In this document: positions 17,517 to 26,890 of the stretch, piece by piece
Layout: every line of letters begins with the position of its first letter
How positions within the stretch are numbered: the first letter of the stretch is position 1
Source: Pseudanabaena sp.
Lineage (GTDB): Bacteria > Cyanobacteriota > Cyanobacteriia > Pseudanabaenales > Pseudanabaenaceae
Direction of reading: 5' to 3'
DNA length: 64,000 nt
NCBI GenBank assembly: GCA_003249035.1
Contig: QBMK01000001.1
Span: 230,745 to 294,744, forward strand
Notes under the pieces: generated by a model
Databases searched by the model: none
What the model saw: only the letters and a program-made list of their open reading frames with translations
Told to the model about the DNA's origin: nothing
Position numbers and translations under genes: made by a program

Positions 17517-17963
17517 TTAACGGGTCTCAGAAGTTTCTAACTCATTGAGTTTTATGTTTTGGCTTCGGATACGGCGGGATAACAAGCGAATAATATTTAC
17601 AGCAATATCTGGAGTCTCATCAATCGCCTCATACAGTTGTTGCTGGGTTAACACTAGACAATCACAACTGGAAATGGCCGTCACCGAAGCCGATCTCGGT
17701 TCCGAATCAAATAACGACATTTCACCAAAACAACTGCCTTTGTCTAAAATTGCCAGATCCTTATCCCCAGAATGCACCCTTACCTTACCCGCAACCAAAA
17801 TATATAGCGATCGCCCTTCTTGACCTTTCTCGAAGATCGTTTTACCAGATGGATAGGAAACCTCGTTCATAATCGAAGCAAGGCGAACCAAGAAGTCATC
17901 ACGTAATTCCTGAAAAATAGGAACTCCGCGTACCAATAGTAATCGATCAATACTGGTTAACAT
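17517..17963 (-). CDS. Cyclic nucleotide-binding domain protein
   Basis: 148 residues forming a single CAP-type cNMP-binding domain: 'FVRLASIMNEV' region, 'IFEKGQEGRSLYILVAGKVRVH' and the phosphate-binding cassette 'FGEMSLFDSEPRSASVTA'. There is no DNA-binding helix-turn-helix, so it is not a transcription factor by itself. It begins 3 bp after the stop of the large carrier gene and is surely co-transcribed. In related cyanobacterial proteins the carrier, HEAT and cNMP domains occur on one chain, which suggests the two proteins work together here. Ligand (cAMP or cGMP) not determined. Confidence 0.92.
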   Translation of the reverse strand: MLTSIDRLLLVRGVPIFQELRDDFLVRLASIMNEVSYPSGKTIFEKGQEGRSLYILVAGKVRVHSGDKDLAILDKGSCFGEMSLFDSEPRSASVTAISSCDCLVLTQQQLYEAIDETPDIAVNIIRLLSRRIRSQNIKLNELETSETR

Positions 17964-17966
17964 GGC

Positions 17967-20900
17967 TTAAGACTCCCCATACCCATTTGGGTTGTCACCT
18001 ATTTCGGCTCTTACGTGAGTATCTAAATCTTTACTGTGATTCAAATTATCACTTAGATTTAGGTTGTTTTTGCCATTATTTTGAAAGTAATAGGAAATAG
18101 CCCTTACTTGAGCGAGTACCAAAGAATCGCGATCGTTCAGCAAATGTGGCAAGACCTTCAGCAGCGATCGCGGTGAAGCGACTTGCAAATATGAGATCAC
18201 CGACTCCCTAACAAAGCCTGTGGGATGTTCCAGACATTTCAGCATTGTGTCCGCAGGTACTTTCCAATGTTGAGTTCTCGCCACATGAAAGCAACAAGCT
18301 AAAGTCCAATCTGATAGGCAATAGCGCAAATCAACGAGTTGATGTAATCGACTAGATGGTGTCAGAGGCTTATAAGTATGAATGCCCGAAAGAATAGTTA
18401 ATTTGTCAGCGATCGACCTATTATCAACCACTGACAAAATAATTTGCTTAACACTTAAGTCAACAGTATTATCCAAAATTTCCATGCCACGAGCGAGACT
18501 ACTTTTGGATTCTGACAAAATATTAAAAGCTGCCGCCTGAATTGCTGATGCTGAATAAAGTAATTTCATCATCAGAAAAATCCGTTCTAAGCTACCGATC
18601 GCTTCATTATTTAACGAATCAATCAACAGTCCAGCTTCTGTACTTGAAACTTGAGACATATCCTCTACTCCTGCCCAAGCCTCAGTCATTACTCCTAGCT
18701 CTTGAATCACCATATTCTCTATACCACTGCGACCCATCAGTTCAAGGATCGCTTCAATACCCCGCTCTTGAGGAATTCGTATGAGGGTACGCAAGATTTG
18801 CTTTCGATGTTTACCCCAAGACTTAGACAAATTGTTGACAAGTACAGAAATTGAAGCCTGAGAAGCAATTTCCCCCAAGATATCCCAGGCTTGAGTCTTC
18901 ACATTATCGGGACTGCGATCGCTAGAAGATAGCTCTAGCAAAGATGGAATTGCCTCGTCTCCAAGACTGACTAAGGCTTCATGAGCAGCTTTACGCGTTG
19001 CCTTATAATGCAAACCACGAATAATTGATGGGAAATATTCACTGGCGCGGGTGGCAGCGATCGCTCTTAGCAAAGCACAGCGGACTTCTATTGAAGGATC
19101 TTGTAATAATTGCGGCACATAAAAATGTAAAGACTGCATAAAAGCAGCTTCGGCTAAAGCTCGACAGCCCAGAACTCTCTCGGGTTGTGATGAACTAGTA
19201 ATCATATGTCGCAAAGTATTAGTCGCCTCGGCAACCTGTGTCGAAGCGCCTAGCCTCATCATCAAAGCCACCGCAGTGCCACGAATAATTGGATTTTGTT
19301 CTGGTCCCAGGTATTTTCGTAACCCATCAATATCACGATTCTTTTCATCAGCCAGCAATACATAGCGTAAGCATAAAGCTTGAACTTGAGGTGATGCTTG
19401 AGGAGATTGCATCACTTCGCGAATATATGACAAATATCTAGGCTCAGGATTTTCCAGCATTGCGGCAATACTCTGTTCCTGTAAGCCTGGATTCATCTGC
19501 GACAGCATCGGAGCAAGGGTCTCGCCCACAGATTGCGGCACAATTTGTGTCAAAAGATCGATACAGACTGACTGCTCTACCTGCGTTTCGGCTCTGGTCA
19601 TCGACTCTGATACCGCACGACGTACTTCGCGAGTATCTACAGTTAACAGACTTAGTTGCCCACGCTCGACACTTTGGATCAAAAGTTCGAGATACCCACG
19701 TCGTAATAACCAAATAACCAAGACCCAGATAATAGCGACAAGGACAATTACTCCCGCAAACCAATGGGCGAAAACATTGGAGCCAAAACCATTGCGTCTA
19801 AAAATTTCACTAACGACCCAAATCAAAATTCCGGCTGCACCAGTTGCTAAGGGATCGGCAATGCCTCTTACAAAAGACTGGATCTGGCTACGCACCTGAT
19901 CGGGCACTGCCTGAAAAAGTGTGGGTGCTGTCGCAGCTACAATCGTGAAACGAAACAGTTCATCAAAGAATTTCAGAACCACAAAGCCTACTAAAAAGCC
20001 GAATGGCGCAAAACCGGCGAGGGTTCCAGTAATGATGATGCCGATAGGTGGCATCATTACTGCAAAAAATACCCCAATTCGTTCAATAATTCGACTTGAG
20101 CCAAAAAGCTGGAGGGAAAGCTTAAATAGCCCCATAATCCCCCCAAAAATCCCCAGAAAGCTACCGATCGCCTCTTCAGTTTTTAGATGGATTTCTAGCT
20201 GCGACTGATATTGAAACTCAATCAAGAAAAATAAAACTTGGGCAGCAATAAAGAATCCAAACAAGAGCCAGACGTACTTGCGAATATTGCCCTTTAAGGT
20301 ACGAGTAGAAATTAGTCTATCTTCTTCATTGTTATAGACAGAGTTAGGAAAGGCTTGTTTATACCTTGAACTTAGATAAAACAGTACACCAGACCCGATC
20401 GCTAGCATAAAGCAAGTGGCGAGGGTCATATTCGCAGCTCCACCGCCCCATGCAACCAAAAATGGATAGGAAAAACCACCCACAATTTCGGCAACGATAA
20501 TGCCTGTACTGATCAATGGAAATGCTCGTTTAATTTCCCGAATATTAAATAACTGATTGGCAGCAATATCATTATTAATATTACTGAGTACATAAATGCC
20601 TTCAACCCATAGGCGAATCGCAAATACAGCTGCCATATATATGTACGTTCCTTTTTGCATCAGCCCCATCCATGCAAAGGGCAGTGGTAACGCAAGCATG
20701 CAGGAAATTCCCAGCATTACCCAGCGTAAAGGAAATATTTTTTGCAACCATGAGTAAAGGACACCAAAAGCCGTCACTACAAAGGCGGTGGCGATATATA
20801 TATAAGTGAGCTTTTCCGCTGAATAGGCTTCGAGAAATAGAGTAGAGCTAGAAATCTCAAGCCATACCGCTCCGATTGACGTTGCACCGTAAAATAAAAA

Positions 20901-20999
20901 CATCAAAAAAGTACGTTCAGCTTCGTCTGGACGCAGGTTGACGATTTTTAGAAATCGGCGCATCGAAGAATTAGAGTTAGGAATGACAGGTGCATTCAT
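17967..20999 (-). CDS. Npt-type nucleotide-translocase-like carrier with HEAT repeats
   Basis: About 1010 residues from the preferred start. The N-terminal 430 or so form about 12 membrane helices resembling ATP/ADP translocases (Npt/Tlc) within the MFS-like fold ('NLRPDEAERTFLMFLFYG', 'YIYIATAFVVTAFGVLYSW', 'FDELFRFTIVAATAPTLFQAVPDQ'). The C-terminal 550 residues are HEAT-type alpha-helical repeats ('LLQDPSIEVRCALLRAIAATR', 'HPTGFVRESVISYLQVASP'). The ORF opens at 21065, but Met23 at 20999 is better because the longer form would overlap the divergent nuclease gene. Substrate unknown; obligate parasites use relatives to import ATP, but free-living bacteria presumably use them otherwise. Paired with the cNMP-binding gene. 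Confidence 0.85.
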   Translation of the reverse strand: MNAPVIPNSNSSMRRFLKIVNLRPDEAERTFLMFLFYGATSIGAVWLEISSSTLFLEAYSAEKLTYIYIATAFVVTAFGVLYSWLQKIFPLRWVMLGISCMLALPLPFAWMGLMQKGTYIYMAAVFAIRLWVEGIYVLSNINNDIAANQLFNIREIKRAFPLISTGIIVAEIVGGFSYPFLVAWGGGAANMTLATCFMLAIGSGVLFYLSSRYKQAFPNSVYNNEEDRLISTRTLKGNIRKYVWLLFGFFIAAQVLFFLIEFQYQSQLEIHLKTEEAIGSFLGIFGGIMGLFKLSLQLFGSSRIIERIGVFFAVMMPPIGIIITGTLAGFAPFGFLVGFVVLKFFDELFRFTIVAATAPTLFQAVPDQVRSQIQSFVRGIADPLATGAAGILIWVVSEIFRRNGFGSNVFAHWFAGVIVLVAIIWVLVIWLLRRGYLELLIQSVERGQLSLLTVDTREVRRAVSESMTRAETQVEQSVCIDLLTQIVPQSVGETLAPMLSQMNPGLQEQSIAAMLENPEPRYLSYIREVMQSPQASPQVQALCLRYVLLADEKNRDIDGLRKYLGPEQNPIIRGTAVALMMRLGASTQVAEATNTLRHMITSSSQPERVLGCRALAEAAFMQSLHFYVPQLLQDPSIEVRCALLRAIAATRASEYFPSIIRGLHYKATRKAAHEALVSLGDEAIPSLLELSSSDRSPDNVKTQAWDILGEIASQASISVLVNNLSKSWGKHRKQILRTLIRIPQERGIEAILELMGRSGIENMVIQELGVMTEAWAGVEDMSQVSSTEAGLLIDSLNNEAIGSLERIFLMMKLLYSASAIQAAAFNILSESKSSLARGMEILDNTVDLSVKQIILSVVDNRSIADKLTILSGIHTYKPLTPSSRLHQLVDLRYCLSDWTLACCFHVARTQHWKVPADTMLKCLEHPTGFVRESVISYLQVASPRSLLKVLPHLLNDRDSLVLAQVRAISYYFQNNGKNNLNLSDNLNHSKDLDTHVRAEIGDNPNGYGES

Positions 21000-21064
21000 C
21001 AGGGTGTATTCACGGATGATGGCAATCGTTTGACGATATGGTACTACAAGAACGCAAATCTGCA

Positions 21065-21856
21065 ATGACAGCTATTTCGCCAATCACCTCAATTTCGCAA
21101 GGACATCTCAATATTTGGGAAATTTGTCGGCGTAGATATCAATATAATTTTTTAGAGGACTTGAGTTTACCCGAAGCTGATTTGCAGCGCAAAAAGAATT
21201 TGCTGTTAGGGTCAAATTTTCACTTGCTGATGCAGCAAAAAGAGCTAGGGCTGGATATTTCGTCATTAGCAAGTAGCGATCCTAAGTTGCATTCATGGTT
21301 AGCAGCCTTTGAGCATCAGCCTCCAGAAATGATTGCGGGAGATCGACTCTGTGAACATCGACGCACTTTAGAAATGACTATCGAAATGTCGCTGCATCAT
21401 AGTCAGAATAGCGATCGTGGTCAAGCGTATTTTGTCTTAACTGCAATTTACGACTTTTTAATTTTGGGCGATCGCCAAGCGCAAATACTTGATTGGAAAA
21501 CCCATCAAATTGCGATCGCTGCTGAAAAGTTAAAAACCAATTGGCAAACTCGGCTGTATCTTTATCTAATTGCTAAGACAACTAGCTATTCACCAGAACA
21601 ATTATCGATGACCTATTGGTTTGCCAATACAGCCGAATCGGTAATTATTTCATATTCTCAAGCGGAGTACATAAGTACTGAAAACCAGTTAAAGCAAATT
21701 TTGACAGAAATCAACCAAGCAATTAATTATCCAAAATTACCGCTTAGTAGTCCTGACTGTAATTATTGTGAGTTTCGAGATCGCTGCGATCGGGGCAATA
21801 TTTTAACTTCTGCTACCCCTAGCAATATCGCCGATATTCCCGAAGTTACAATTTAG
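21065..21856 (+). CDS. PD-(D/E)XK nuclease, RecB/Cas4-like
   Basis: Start at 21065 gives 263 residues; the ORF can begin at 21038 with nine more. The N-terminus 'SISQGHLNIWEICRRRYQYNFLE' and the C-terminal cluster 'CNYCEFRDRCDRG' resemble the four-cysteine iron-sulfur arrangement of AddB/Cas4-type nucleases, with the first cysteine in 'EICRRR'. The nuclease core motif is 'QAQILDWKTHQ', with the acidic residue and lysine expected at the active site, followed by 'LYLYLIAKT' (the QxxxY-like helix). No cas genes or CRISPR repeats are nearby. Probably a DNA repair or processing exonuclease. Divergent from the carrier gene with a short shared promoter region. Confidence 0.8.
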   Translation: MTAISPITSISQGHLNIWEICRRRYQYNFLEDLSLPEADLQRKKNLLLGSNFHLLMQQKELGLDISSLASSDPKLHSWLAAFEHQPPEMIAGDRLCEHRRTLEMTIEMSLHHSQNSDRGQAYFVLTAIYDFLILGDRQAQILDWKTHQIAIAAEKLKTNWQTRLYLYLIAKTTSYSPEQLSMTYWFANTAESVIISYSQAEYISTENQLKQILTEINQAINYPKLPLSSPDCNYCEFRDRCDRGNILTSATPSNIADIPEVTI

Positions 21857-21909
21857 CTATATGCGTATATGAAATCGCGGGTTTTGATGTAAATGTGAGG
21901 ATGTGGGCG

Positions 21910-22064
21910 ATGAATAAGGTGGTTGGTATTGCGATGTTGACTTTTTTGGCTTGCGGGCAAGTGCAGATAGTGATGAGTGAAAGCATTCAAGCGCAGACAA
22001 CTCAAGCCCGTAAAGCAGAAGCAGATCGACTGTTGCAACAAGGGAATCAGCAATATCAAATTAG
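21910..22064 (+). pseudogene. Broken N-terminus of a TPR/CHAT-type exported protein
   Basis: About 50 codons encode a signal-type N-terminus ('MNKVVGIAMLTFLACGQVQIV') and the first TPR residues ('ARKAEADRLLQQGNQQYQ'). They are then cut off exactly where the 19-bp terminal repeat of an IS-like element begins. The same sequence, uninterrupted, starts the TPR gene at 63676, and similarity extends upstream of the ATG at both sites. A 5' fragment left after insertion and loss of the rest of the gene. Confidence 0.8.
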
Positions 22065-22572
22065 GGCACTGGTTCCGTTGGGTAGGGAAGGCATAACGAA
22101 TTGAGAATAGTTCCATCCATGACAAGCCAACATCCAAAACTCCTAATTTCACTGCCGGTATCACTTTAGTTATGCAATGAACCCTGACCAAGCGCCACTC
22201 CCAATCAATAATGCTCTTTTTCGAGACCCCAAAGATTCGGGCTGTCGCACTCAATCCTTGTCCTTCTGTTCGCGCTTTCACCATCTCAATGATCCGACTC
22301 AAGGGGGTTCTTAAGCCTGCCATCGGAGTCGCGAAGAGGTATCGCTGAAATAAATATCGCAACTCCGAAAATGATAGATGGTATGAGTGCCTTTATTTAG
22401 TGTCGGATAACGGGTACGAACATTCACCTTCGCGCTGTCACAGCAATGACAGTTCTGAGAGAATAATTCCATCATCTGCTCCCACTAATGTCTAGGGTTG
22501 GAGACAACTCTATATCTCTGTAATATAGCAGTATCAAGACTTTATGTCTCCTCACCCAACGGAACCAGTGCC
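22065..22572. mobile_element. Internally deleted IS1-like element (508 bp)
   Basis: Perfect 19-bp terminal inverted repeats, 'ggcactggttccgttgggt' at 22065-22083 and its complement at 22554-22572, bound a 508-bp unit. It carries only the first part of a transposase on the minus strand and no complete catalytic domain, so it is non-autonomous. Clear target-site duplications are not seen. It interrupts a TPR gene. The interior between 22382 and 22553 shows no recognisable coding. A related but more decayed piece lies at 61980-62120. Confidence 0.8.
22110..22362 (-). pseudogene. Transposase N-terminal fragment (IS1-like)
   Basis: The start of the minus ORF reads as a helix-turn-helix region, 'SRIIEMVKARTEGQGLSAT' followed by 'RIFGVSKKSIIDWEWRL', typical of the first domain of cyanobacterial IS1-family transposases. 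After about residue 60 the translation no longer resembles a transposase and reads through the terminal repeat into flanking DNA. The catalytic DDE part is absent. Confidence 0.65.
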
Positions 22573-22689
22573 TAATCATTTAGATTATGGGCATACACTT
22601 TTGAAGCATAGATATAATAAATCTCGATTATGCTTAACACTTTGTAATAATTTTGTAATAGCATAAGGTTTAACTCCTCTCAATAACCA

Positions 22690-25686
22690 ATGACCTCTAT
22701 GTCGGAATCTTCTATAGCCGTGACAATTCAAGACTCGAGCATTGCAGAAACCACCGAAACATTATCTTTGAAGGTTCCAGCTTTTTCTTTAGCTAAAACA
22801 AATCAAGACTATATTGGCGAGACTCTTAGCGGAGTTGACTTTGCGCCAACCGATAGTTTTGTTAGCCGTCACATTGGTGCAAGCTCCTTAGAAATTCACC
22901 AAATGCTTATGGCAATTGGTTGTGATTCTATCGATGAGATGATTGCCAAGACTGTACCCGATGCCATCAGAATTAAGCAGCCATTGCAGCTAGGGGAAGC
23001 GAGAGGAGAATATGAACTATTGCAAGAACTAAAGGCGATCGCCTCCAAAAATCAGGTATGGCGATCCTATATTGGGACGGGCTATTACAATTGCATTACG
23101 CCGCCAATTATCCAGCGTAATATTTTGGAAAATCCTGGTTGGTACACACAGTACACCCCTTACCAAGCCGAGATTGCCCAAGGACGTTTGGAAGCTCTGC
23201 TCAATTTCCAAACCATGATTATTGATTTGACAGGTTTAGAAATTGCTAATGCTTCCCTCTTAGATGAAGGAACTGCCGCTGCTGAAGCGATGACTATGGC
23301 AGCAGGACTAGCCAAAAATAAGGGTAATAGATTCTTTGTTTCTGTTGATTGTCATCCCCAAACGATCGCAGTAGTTAAAACCCGCGCAATTCCTTTAGGA
23401 ATTGAAGTAGTGGTGGCTAAACACGATCAGTTTGAATTTGACAAAGAATACTTTGGGGCTTTGTTGCAATATCCCGCTAGCGATGGTGCGATCTATGATT
23501 ACAGTGAATGTATTACTAAAATTCACGCACATGGTGGTTTGGCGATTGTGGCGGCGGATTTACTTGCCCTAACCTTGATTAAGGCTCCAGCTGAATTTGG
23601 TGCAGATATTGCGATCGGTAGCGCTCAAAGATTTGGCGTTCCATTTGGCTATGGCGGGCCCCATGCCGCTTACATGGCAACCAAGGAAGCTTACAAACGT
23701 CAAATGCCAGGGCGCATGATTGGAGTTTCTAAAGATGTGCATGGTCGTCCTGCTCTGCGTTTGGCGCTACAAACCCGCGAGCAGCATATCCGCCGAGACA
23801 AGGCAACCAGTAACATTTGCACTGCTCAAGTATTGCTAGCGATCATGGCGAGTATGTACGCGGTTTACCACGGTGCAGAAGGCTTACAGCGAATTGCAAA
23901 GCGTGTCAATCTGTTAACCGCAACCCTTGCGCAATCCTTAGAGAAGTTAGGTCATACTGTTTCCCATCAAGCCTTTTTCGATACGATTCGCGTTGAGCTA
24001 AAAGGAATCACTAGTGATGAGATCAGAACTAGAGCCGCTGCTAAACAGATTAATTTGCGTTACTTCGCCGATGGTGCGATCGCAATTAGTCTCGACGAAA
24101 CCGTCTCCAAGCAAGATTTACTAGATCTAATCGCTATATTTTCTGGAGATCAATTACGAATTACGAATTACGAATTACGAGCTTCTGATTCTCAATTCGT
24201 AATTCCTAATTCCCTAATTCGTAATTCCCCTTACCTCACCCATCCCACATTCAATTCCTATCATTCCGAATCAGAACTACTGCGTTATATCTATCGTCTC
24301 CAATCTAAGGATTTATCATTGACGACCTCTATGATTCCTTTAGGCTCTTGCACGATGAAGTTGAATGCAACTTCAGAAATGCTTCCCGTCACATGGTCAG
24401 AATTTGGCAATATTCATCCATTTGCTCCTTTAGAGCAAACTCAAGGCTATCAGATTCTATTTGAACAGTTAAAAAATTGGCTAGCCGAAATCACAGGCTT
24501 TGCAGGCGTATCTCTCCAGCCTAACGCAGGCTCACAAGGTGAATATGCAGGGCTGCTGACAATTCGCGAATATCACCAACATCGAGGTCAAACTAATCGT
24601 CATATTTGCCTAATACCAACCTCGGCACATGGCACAAATCCCGCTAGTGCAGTCATGGCTGGCATGAAAGTCGTCACCGTGAATTGTGATAATGAAGGAA
24701 ATATTGATATTGATGATTTAAAGTCCAAAGCTGAAAAGCATCAGCATGAACTGGCGGCGCTGATGGTTACCTATCCTTCTACTCACGGGGTGTTTGAAGA
24801 AGCAATTAAGGATATTTGCGATCTAATTCACTATTACGGCGGACAGGTGTATATGGATGGCGCAAACATGAATGCTCAAGTTGGCATCTGTCGCCCAGGG
24901 GATATCGGCGCAGATGTTTGCCATCTAAACTTGCACAAAACTTTCTGTATCCCTCATGGTGGTGGTGGTCCTGGGATGGGTCCAATTTGTGTTGCGCCAC
25001 AGCTAGTTCCATTTCTGCCAAAACATCCTTTTAACGGAGAGCCTGAGCAAACTACAATTTCGGCAGCCCCTTGGGGTAGTGCTAGTATTCTCACAATTTC
25101 ATGGGTATATATTGCGCTGATGGGAGCAAAGGGTTTAAAGCTTGCTACTGAAGTCGCGATCTTGAATGCTAACTATATGGCTCAACGGCTTGCACCGCAC
25201 TATCCAATTCTCTACACTGGCAAAAATGGCTTAGTTGCCCATGAATGCATAATTGATTTACATGACTGCAAAGCGATCGCAGGGATCGAGGTGGATGATG
25301 TGGCTAAGCGCCTTATGGATTATGGATTTCATGCTCCCACGATGTCTTGGCCAGTGGCAGGAACAATGATGATCGAGCCAACGGAGAGCGAATCGAAAGC
25401 GGAACTCGATCGCTTCTGTGATGCGATGATTTCCATCAAGGAAGAAGTCAATGCGATCGCTTCTGGAGATATGGATAAACTTGATAATCCGCTAAAAAAT
25501 GCTCCTCATACCGCTGAGACACTTCTTGCTGATTTGTGGAACCATCCCTATACACGCAATCAAGCTGCTTACCCTGCACCTTGGCTCAAGGAGCATAAGT
25601 TTTGGACAAGCGTCGGACGCATTGACAACGCTTTTGGCGATCGCAATTTTGTCTGTTCTTGTTTACCGATAGAAGCTTACGAATAA
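22690..25686 (+). CDS. gcvP: Glycine dehydrogenase (decarboxylating), P-protein
   Basis: 998 residues, the single-chain PLP-dependent P-protein of the glycine cleavage system. It decarboxylates glycine and passes the aminomethyl group to lipoyl H-protein, a key step of photorespiration in cyanobacteria. N-terminal half: '[14 protein letters not shown]', '[21 protein letters not shown]'. C-terminal half: '[15 protein letters not shown]' and the PLP lysine K750 in '[18 protein letters not shown]'. Residues about 488-513 in the linker between halves are a repeat-derived insert absent from typical homologues (separate entry). No other gcv gene is adjacent. Start ATG 22690; Met4 is possible. Confidence 0.97.
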   Translation: MTSMSESSIAVTIQDSSIAETTETLSLKVPAFSLAKTNQDYIGETLSGVDFAPTDSFVSRHIGASSLEIHQMLMAIGCDSIDEMIAKTVPDAIRIKQPLQLGEARGEYELLQELKAIASKNQVWRSYIGTGYYNCITPPIIQRNILENPGWYTQYTPYQAEIAQGRLEALLNFQTMIIDLTGLEIANASLLDEGTAAAEAMTMAAGLAKNKGNRFFVSVDCHPQTIAVVKTRAIPLGIEVVVAKHDQFEFDKEYFGALLQYPASDGAIYDYSECITKIHAHGGLAIVAADLLALTLIKAPAEFGADIAIGSAQRFGVPFGYGGPHAAYMATKEAYKRQMPGRMIGVSKDVHGRPALRLALQTREQHIRRDKATSNICTAQVLLAIMASMYAVYHGAEGLQRIAKRVNLLTATLAQSLEKLGHTVSHQAFFDTIRVELKGITSDEIRTRAAAKQINLRYFADGAIAISLDETVSKQDLLDLIAIFSGDQLRITNYELRASDSQFVIPNSLIRNSPYLTHPTFNSYHSESELLRYIYRLQSKDLSLTTSMIPLGSCTMKLNATSEMLPVTWSEFGNIHPFAPLEQTQGYQILFEQLKNWLAEITGFAGVSLQPNAGSQGEYAGLLTIREYHQHRGQTNRHICLIPTSAHGTNPASAVMAGMKVVTVNCDNEGNIDIDDLKSKAEKHQHELAALMVTYPSTHGVFEEAIKDICDLIHYYGGQVYMDGANMNAQVGICRPGDIGADVCHLNLHKTFCIPHGGGGPGMGPICVAPQLVPFLPKHPFNGEPEQTTISAAPWGSASILTISWVYIALMGAKGLKLATEVAILNANYMAQRLAPHYPILYTGKNGLVAHECIIDLHDCKAIAGIEVDDVAKRLMDYGFHAPTMSWPVAGTMMIEPTESESKAELDRFCDAMISIKEEVNAIASGDMDKLDNPLKNAPHTAETLLADLWNHPYTRNQAAYPAPWLKEHKFWTSVGRIDNAFGDRNFVCSCLPIEAYE
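24151..24228 (+). repeat. ATTACGA/TCGTAAT repeat inserted in gcvP
   Basis: Tandem 'aattacg' heptamers followed by inverted 'aattcgtaattcc' units, a composition found in intergenic repeats of many cyanobacteria. Here it is translated in frame ('RITNYELRA', '[10 protein letters not shown]') within the inter-domain linker of P-protein, just before '[10 protein letters not shown]'. Confidence 0.85.
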
Positions 25687-25693
25687 TATCGCT

Positions 25694-25746
25694 AAAACCC
25701 AAAAGATAATTGCGGGGCAAAGCTCCGCAATTATCTTTTGGGTTTT
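25694..25746. terminator. Family A hairpin after gcvP
   Basis: 25-bp stem with AAAACCCAAAAGAT/ATCTTTTGGGTTTT outer arm and a GC-rich tip, beginning 7 bp after the gcvP stop. Placed as the gcvP terminator. The outer 14 bp equal those of the copy at 1006, while the inner arm differs. Confidence 0.85.
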
Positions 25747-25794
25747 AAACTTGGTCATCAAAATGTTAGAGCGCTTGGCGCTCAACCCCGAACA

Positions 25795-25843
25795 AAGAAA
25801 TTTTTTAAAAGTGTTGCTTCGCAACACTTTTAAAAAATTTCTT
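25795..25843. terminator. Hairpin after the CpcD-like gene
   Basis: 23-bp perfect stem 'aagaaattttttaaaag...' with a 'gttgc ttc gcaac' tip, 21 bp beyond the end of the minus-strand CpcD-like gene. A small 'gagcgc ttg gcgctc' hairpin lies beside it at 25770-25784. Confidence 0.8.
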
Positions 25844-25864
25844 GTGGTTCGTTTAACTTTTTGG

Positions 25865-26743
25865 CTACTTTGGCGATCTTGGTGATTTTGTGCCACTTTT
25901 GGGCTTATTAAAACCATGCCCTGATTTACTAGAATCTTTGGTGATTTGAGATTTAGGCAAGGGTGCGATCGGTTCTTGAGATTCAGTTTGGGGAGTTGTT
26001 GGTAAAGTTTCTTCAGATATAAGCTTGAGGTTTGTCTCTGGAATAATGGCACTGATTGTCTCGACAACAATTTCTGGCTCAGGTTCTAAAACTTGCTCAA
26101 ATATTGTAATTGTTTCAGCGATCGAGATCGGCTCTTGAACTTGAGGGTTGCTATCCTGTTTACTAATACCTTGATTGGCTTTAGTTGGTTTAGTAGAGGC
26201 TTTTGTCTTTTTGGAACTTGTAATTGATTCAGAGACAGCTTTTTTCTTTTTGGAATTAACTACCTGTGGTGCTGCTGAGACATTTTCTGAATTAGTTTCA
26301 GAAACTTCTTGGTGAGAAATCTCAACGATGGGCTGAAGAATGACTTCGGGAAAGGCTCCTGACGTTATTTCATCAACCTCAACAGCTCCATTTTCTAAAG
26401 TCTCAGCAATAGGCTGTTCAACAGACTTTTTAGGTGATTTTTTAGGTGAGATCTCATGATGAACTTCAAGAATGGGTTCATTGATTTGCTCAGAAGCAGT
26501 ATTTTCAGGATTGACCTTTAATACTTCAAGCTGAGGATGAATAGATACATTAATAATCTTGCCACCATGTCGCTGGATTGTTTGCAGCTTTCTAGAAAGG
26601 GAACTGTACGGAACAATAACTGTATGAGTTGTAGCGCCTTGAAGTCTTTCTGTGAAATTGCCACCTGTAAATTCAATCAAGATGCGGCGACTGTTGTAAG
26701 CACCAAAGTTTGTGCTAGCAGTATTAATGTCTAAACTTTTCAT
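25865..26743 (-). CDS. CpcD-like linker domain protein with long disordered tail
   Basis: 292 residues. Residues about 18-70 resemble the CpcD/phycobilisome-linker fold that caps phycocyanin rods and anchors FNR: 'RILIEFTGGNF', 'THTVIVPYSSLSRKLQTIQR' and 'HGGKIINVSIHP'. The rest (about 75-292) is low complexity, rich in Glu, Pro, Ser, Thr and Lys, with 'SPKKSPKKS' and 'KSGHGFNKPKSGTKSP' basic patches and no fold. No bilin-binding or catalytic domain is seen. The next upstream gene on this strand encodes a HEAT protein, a class that includes phycobilin lyases and phycobilisome-degradation factors. A regulator or accessory linker of the phycobilisome is plausible but inferred. Confidence 0.7.
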   Translation of the reverse strand: MKSLDINTASTNFGAYNSRRILIEFTGGNFTERLQGATTHTVIVPYSSLSRKLQTIQRHGGKIINVSIHPQLEVLKVNPENTASEQINEPILEVHHEISPKKSPKKSVEQPIAETLENGAVEVDEITSGAFPEVILQPIVEISHQEVSETNSENVSAAPQVVNSKKKKAVSESITSSKKTKASTKPTKANQGISKQDSNPQVQEPISIAETITIFEQVLEPEPEIVVETISAIIPETNLKLISEETLPTTPQTESQEPIAPLPKSQITKDSSKSGHGFNKPKSGTKSPRSPK

Positions 26744-26890
26744 GTCAAACTCATCCTAGCGATTGTAAAAATGCGATCGCCCATCAAAAATGTTTTATAT
26801 AAACAATCCATATTAACGTGATCTGCAACTAAAAGTCTGAAACCTTCATTTTCCGTATTGAGTTGACCGATTTTTTGGATACTTAGCTAC

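Noticed and set aside
21065-21856. Cas4 of a CRISPR system
   Set aside because: Cysteine pattern is similar, but no CRISPR array or cas1/cas2 lies nearby; called RecB-like nuclease instead.
22573-22689. Glycine riboswitch upstream of gcvP
   Set aside because: The short A-T rich leader shows no tandem glycine-aptamer pattern.
25663-26070. 135-residue minus ORF overlapping the CpcD-like tail
   Set aside because: A frame shadow of the low-complexity tail running into gcvP.
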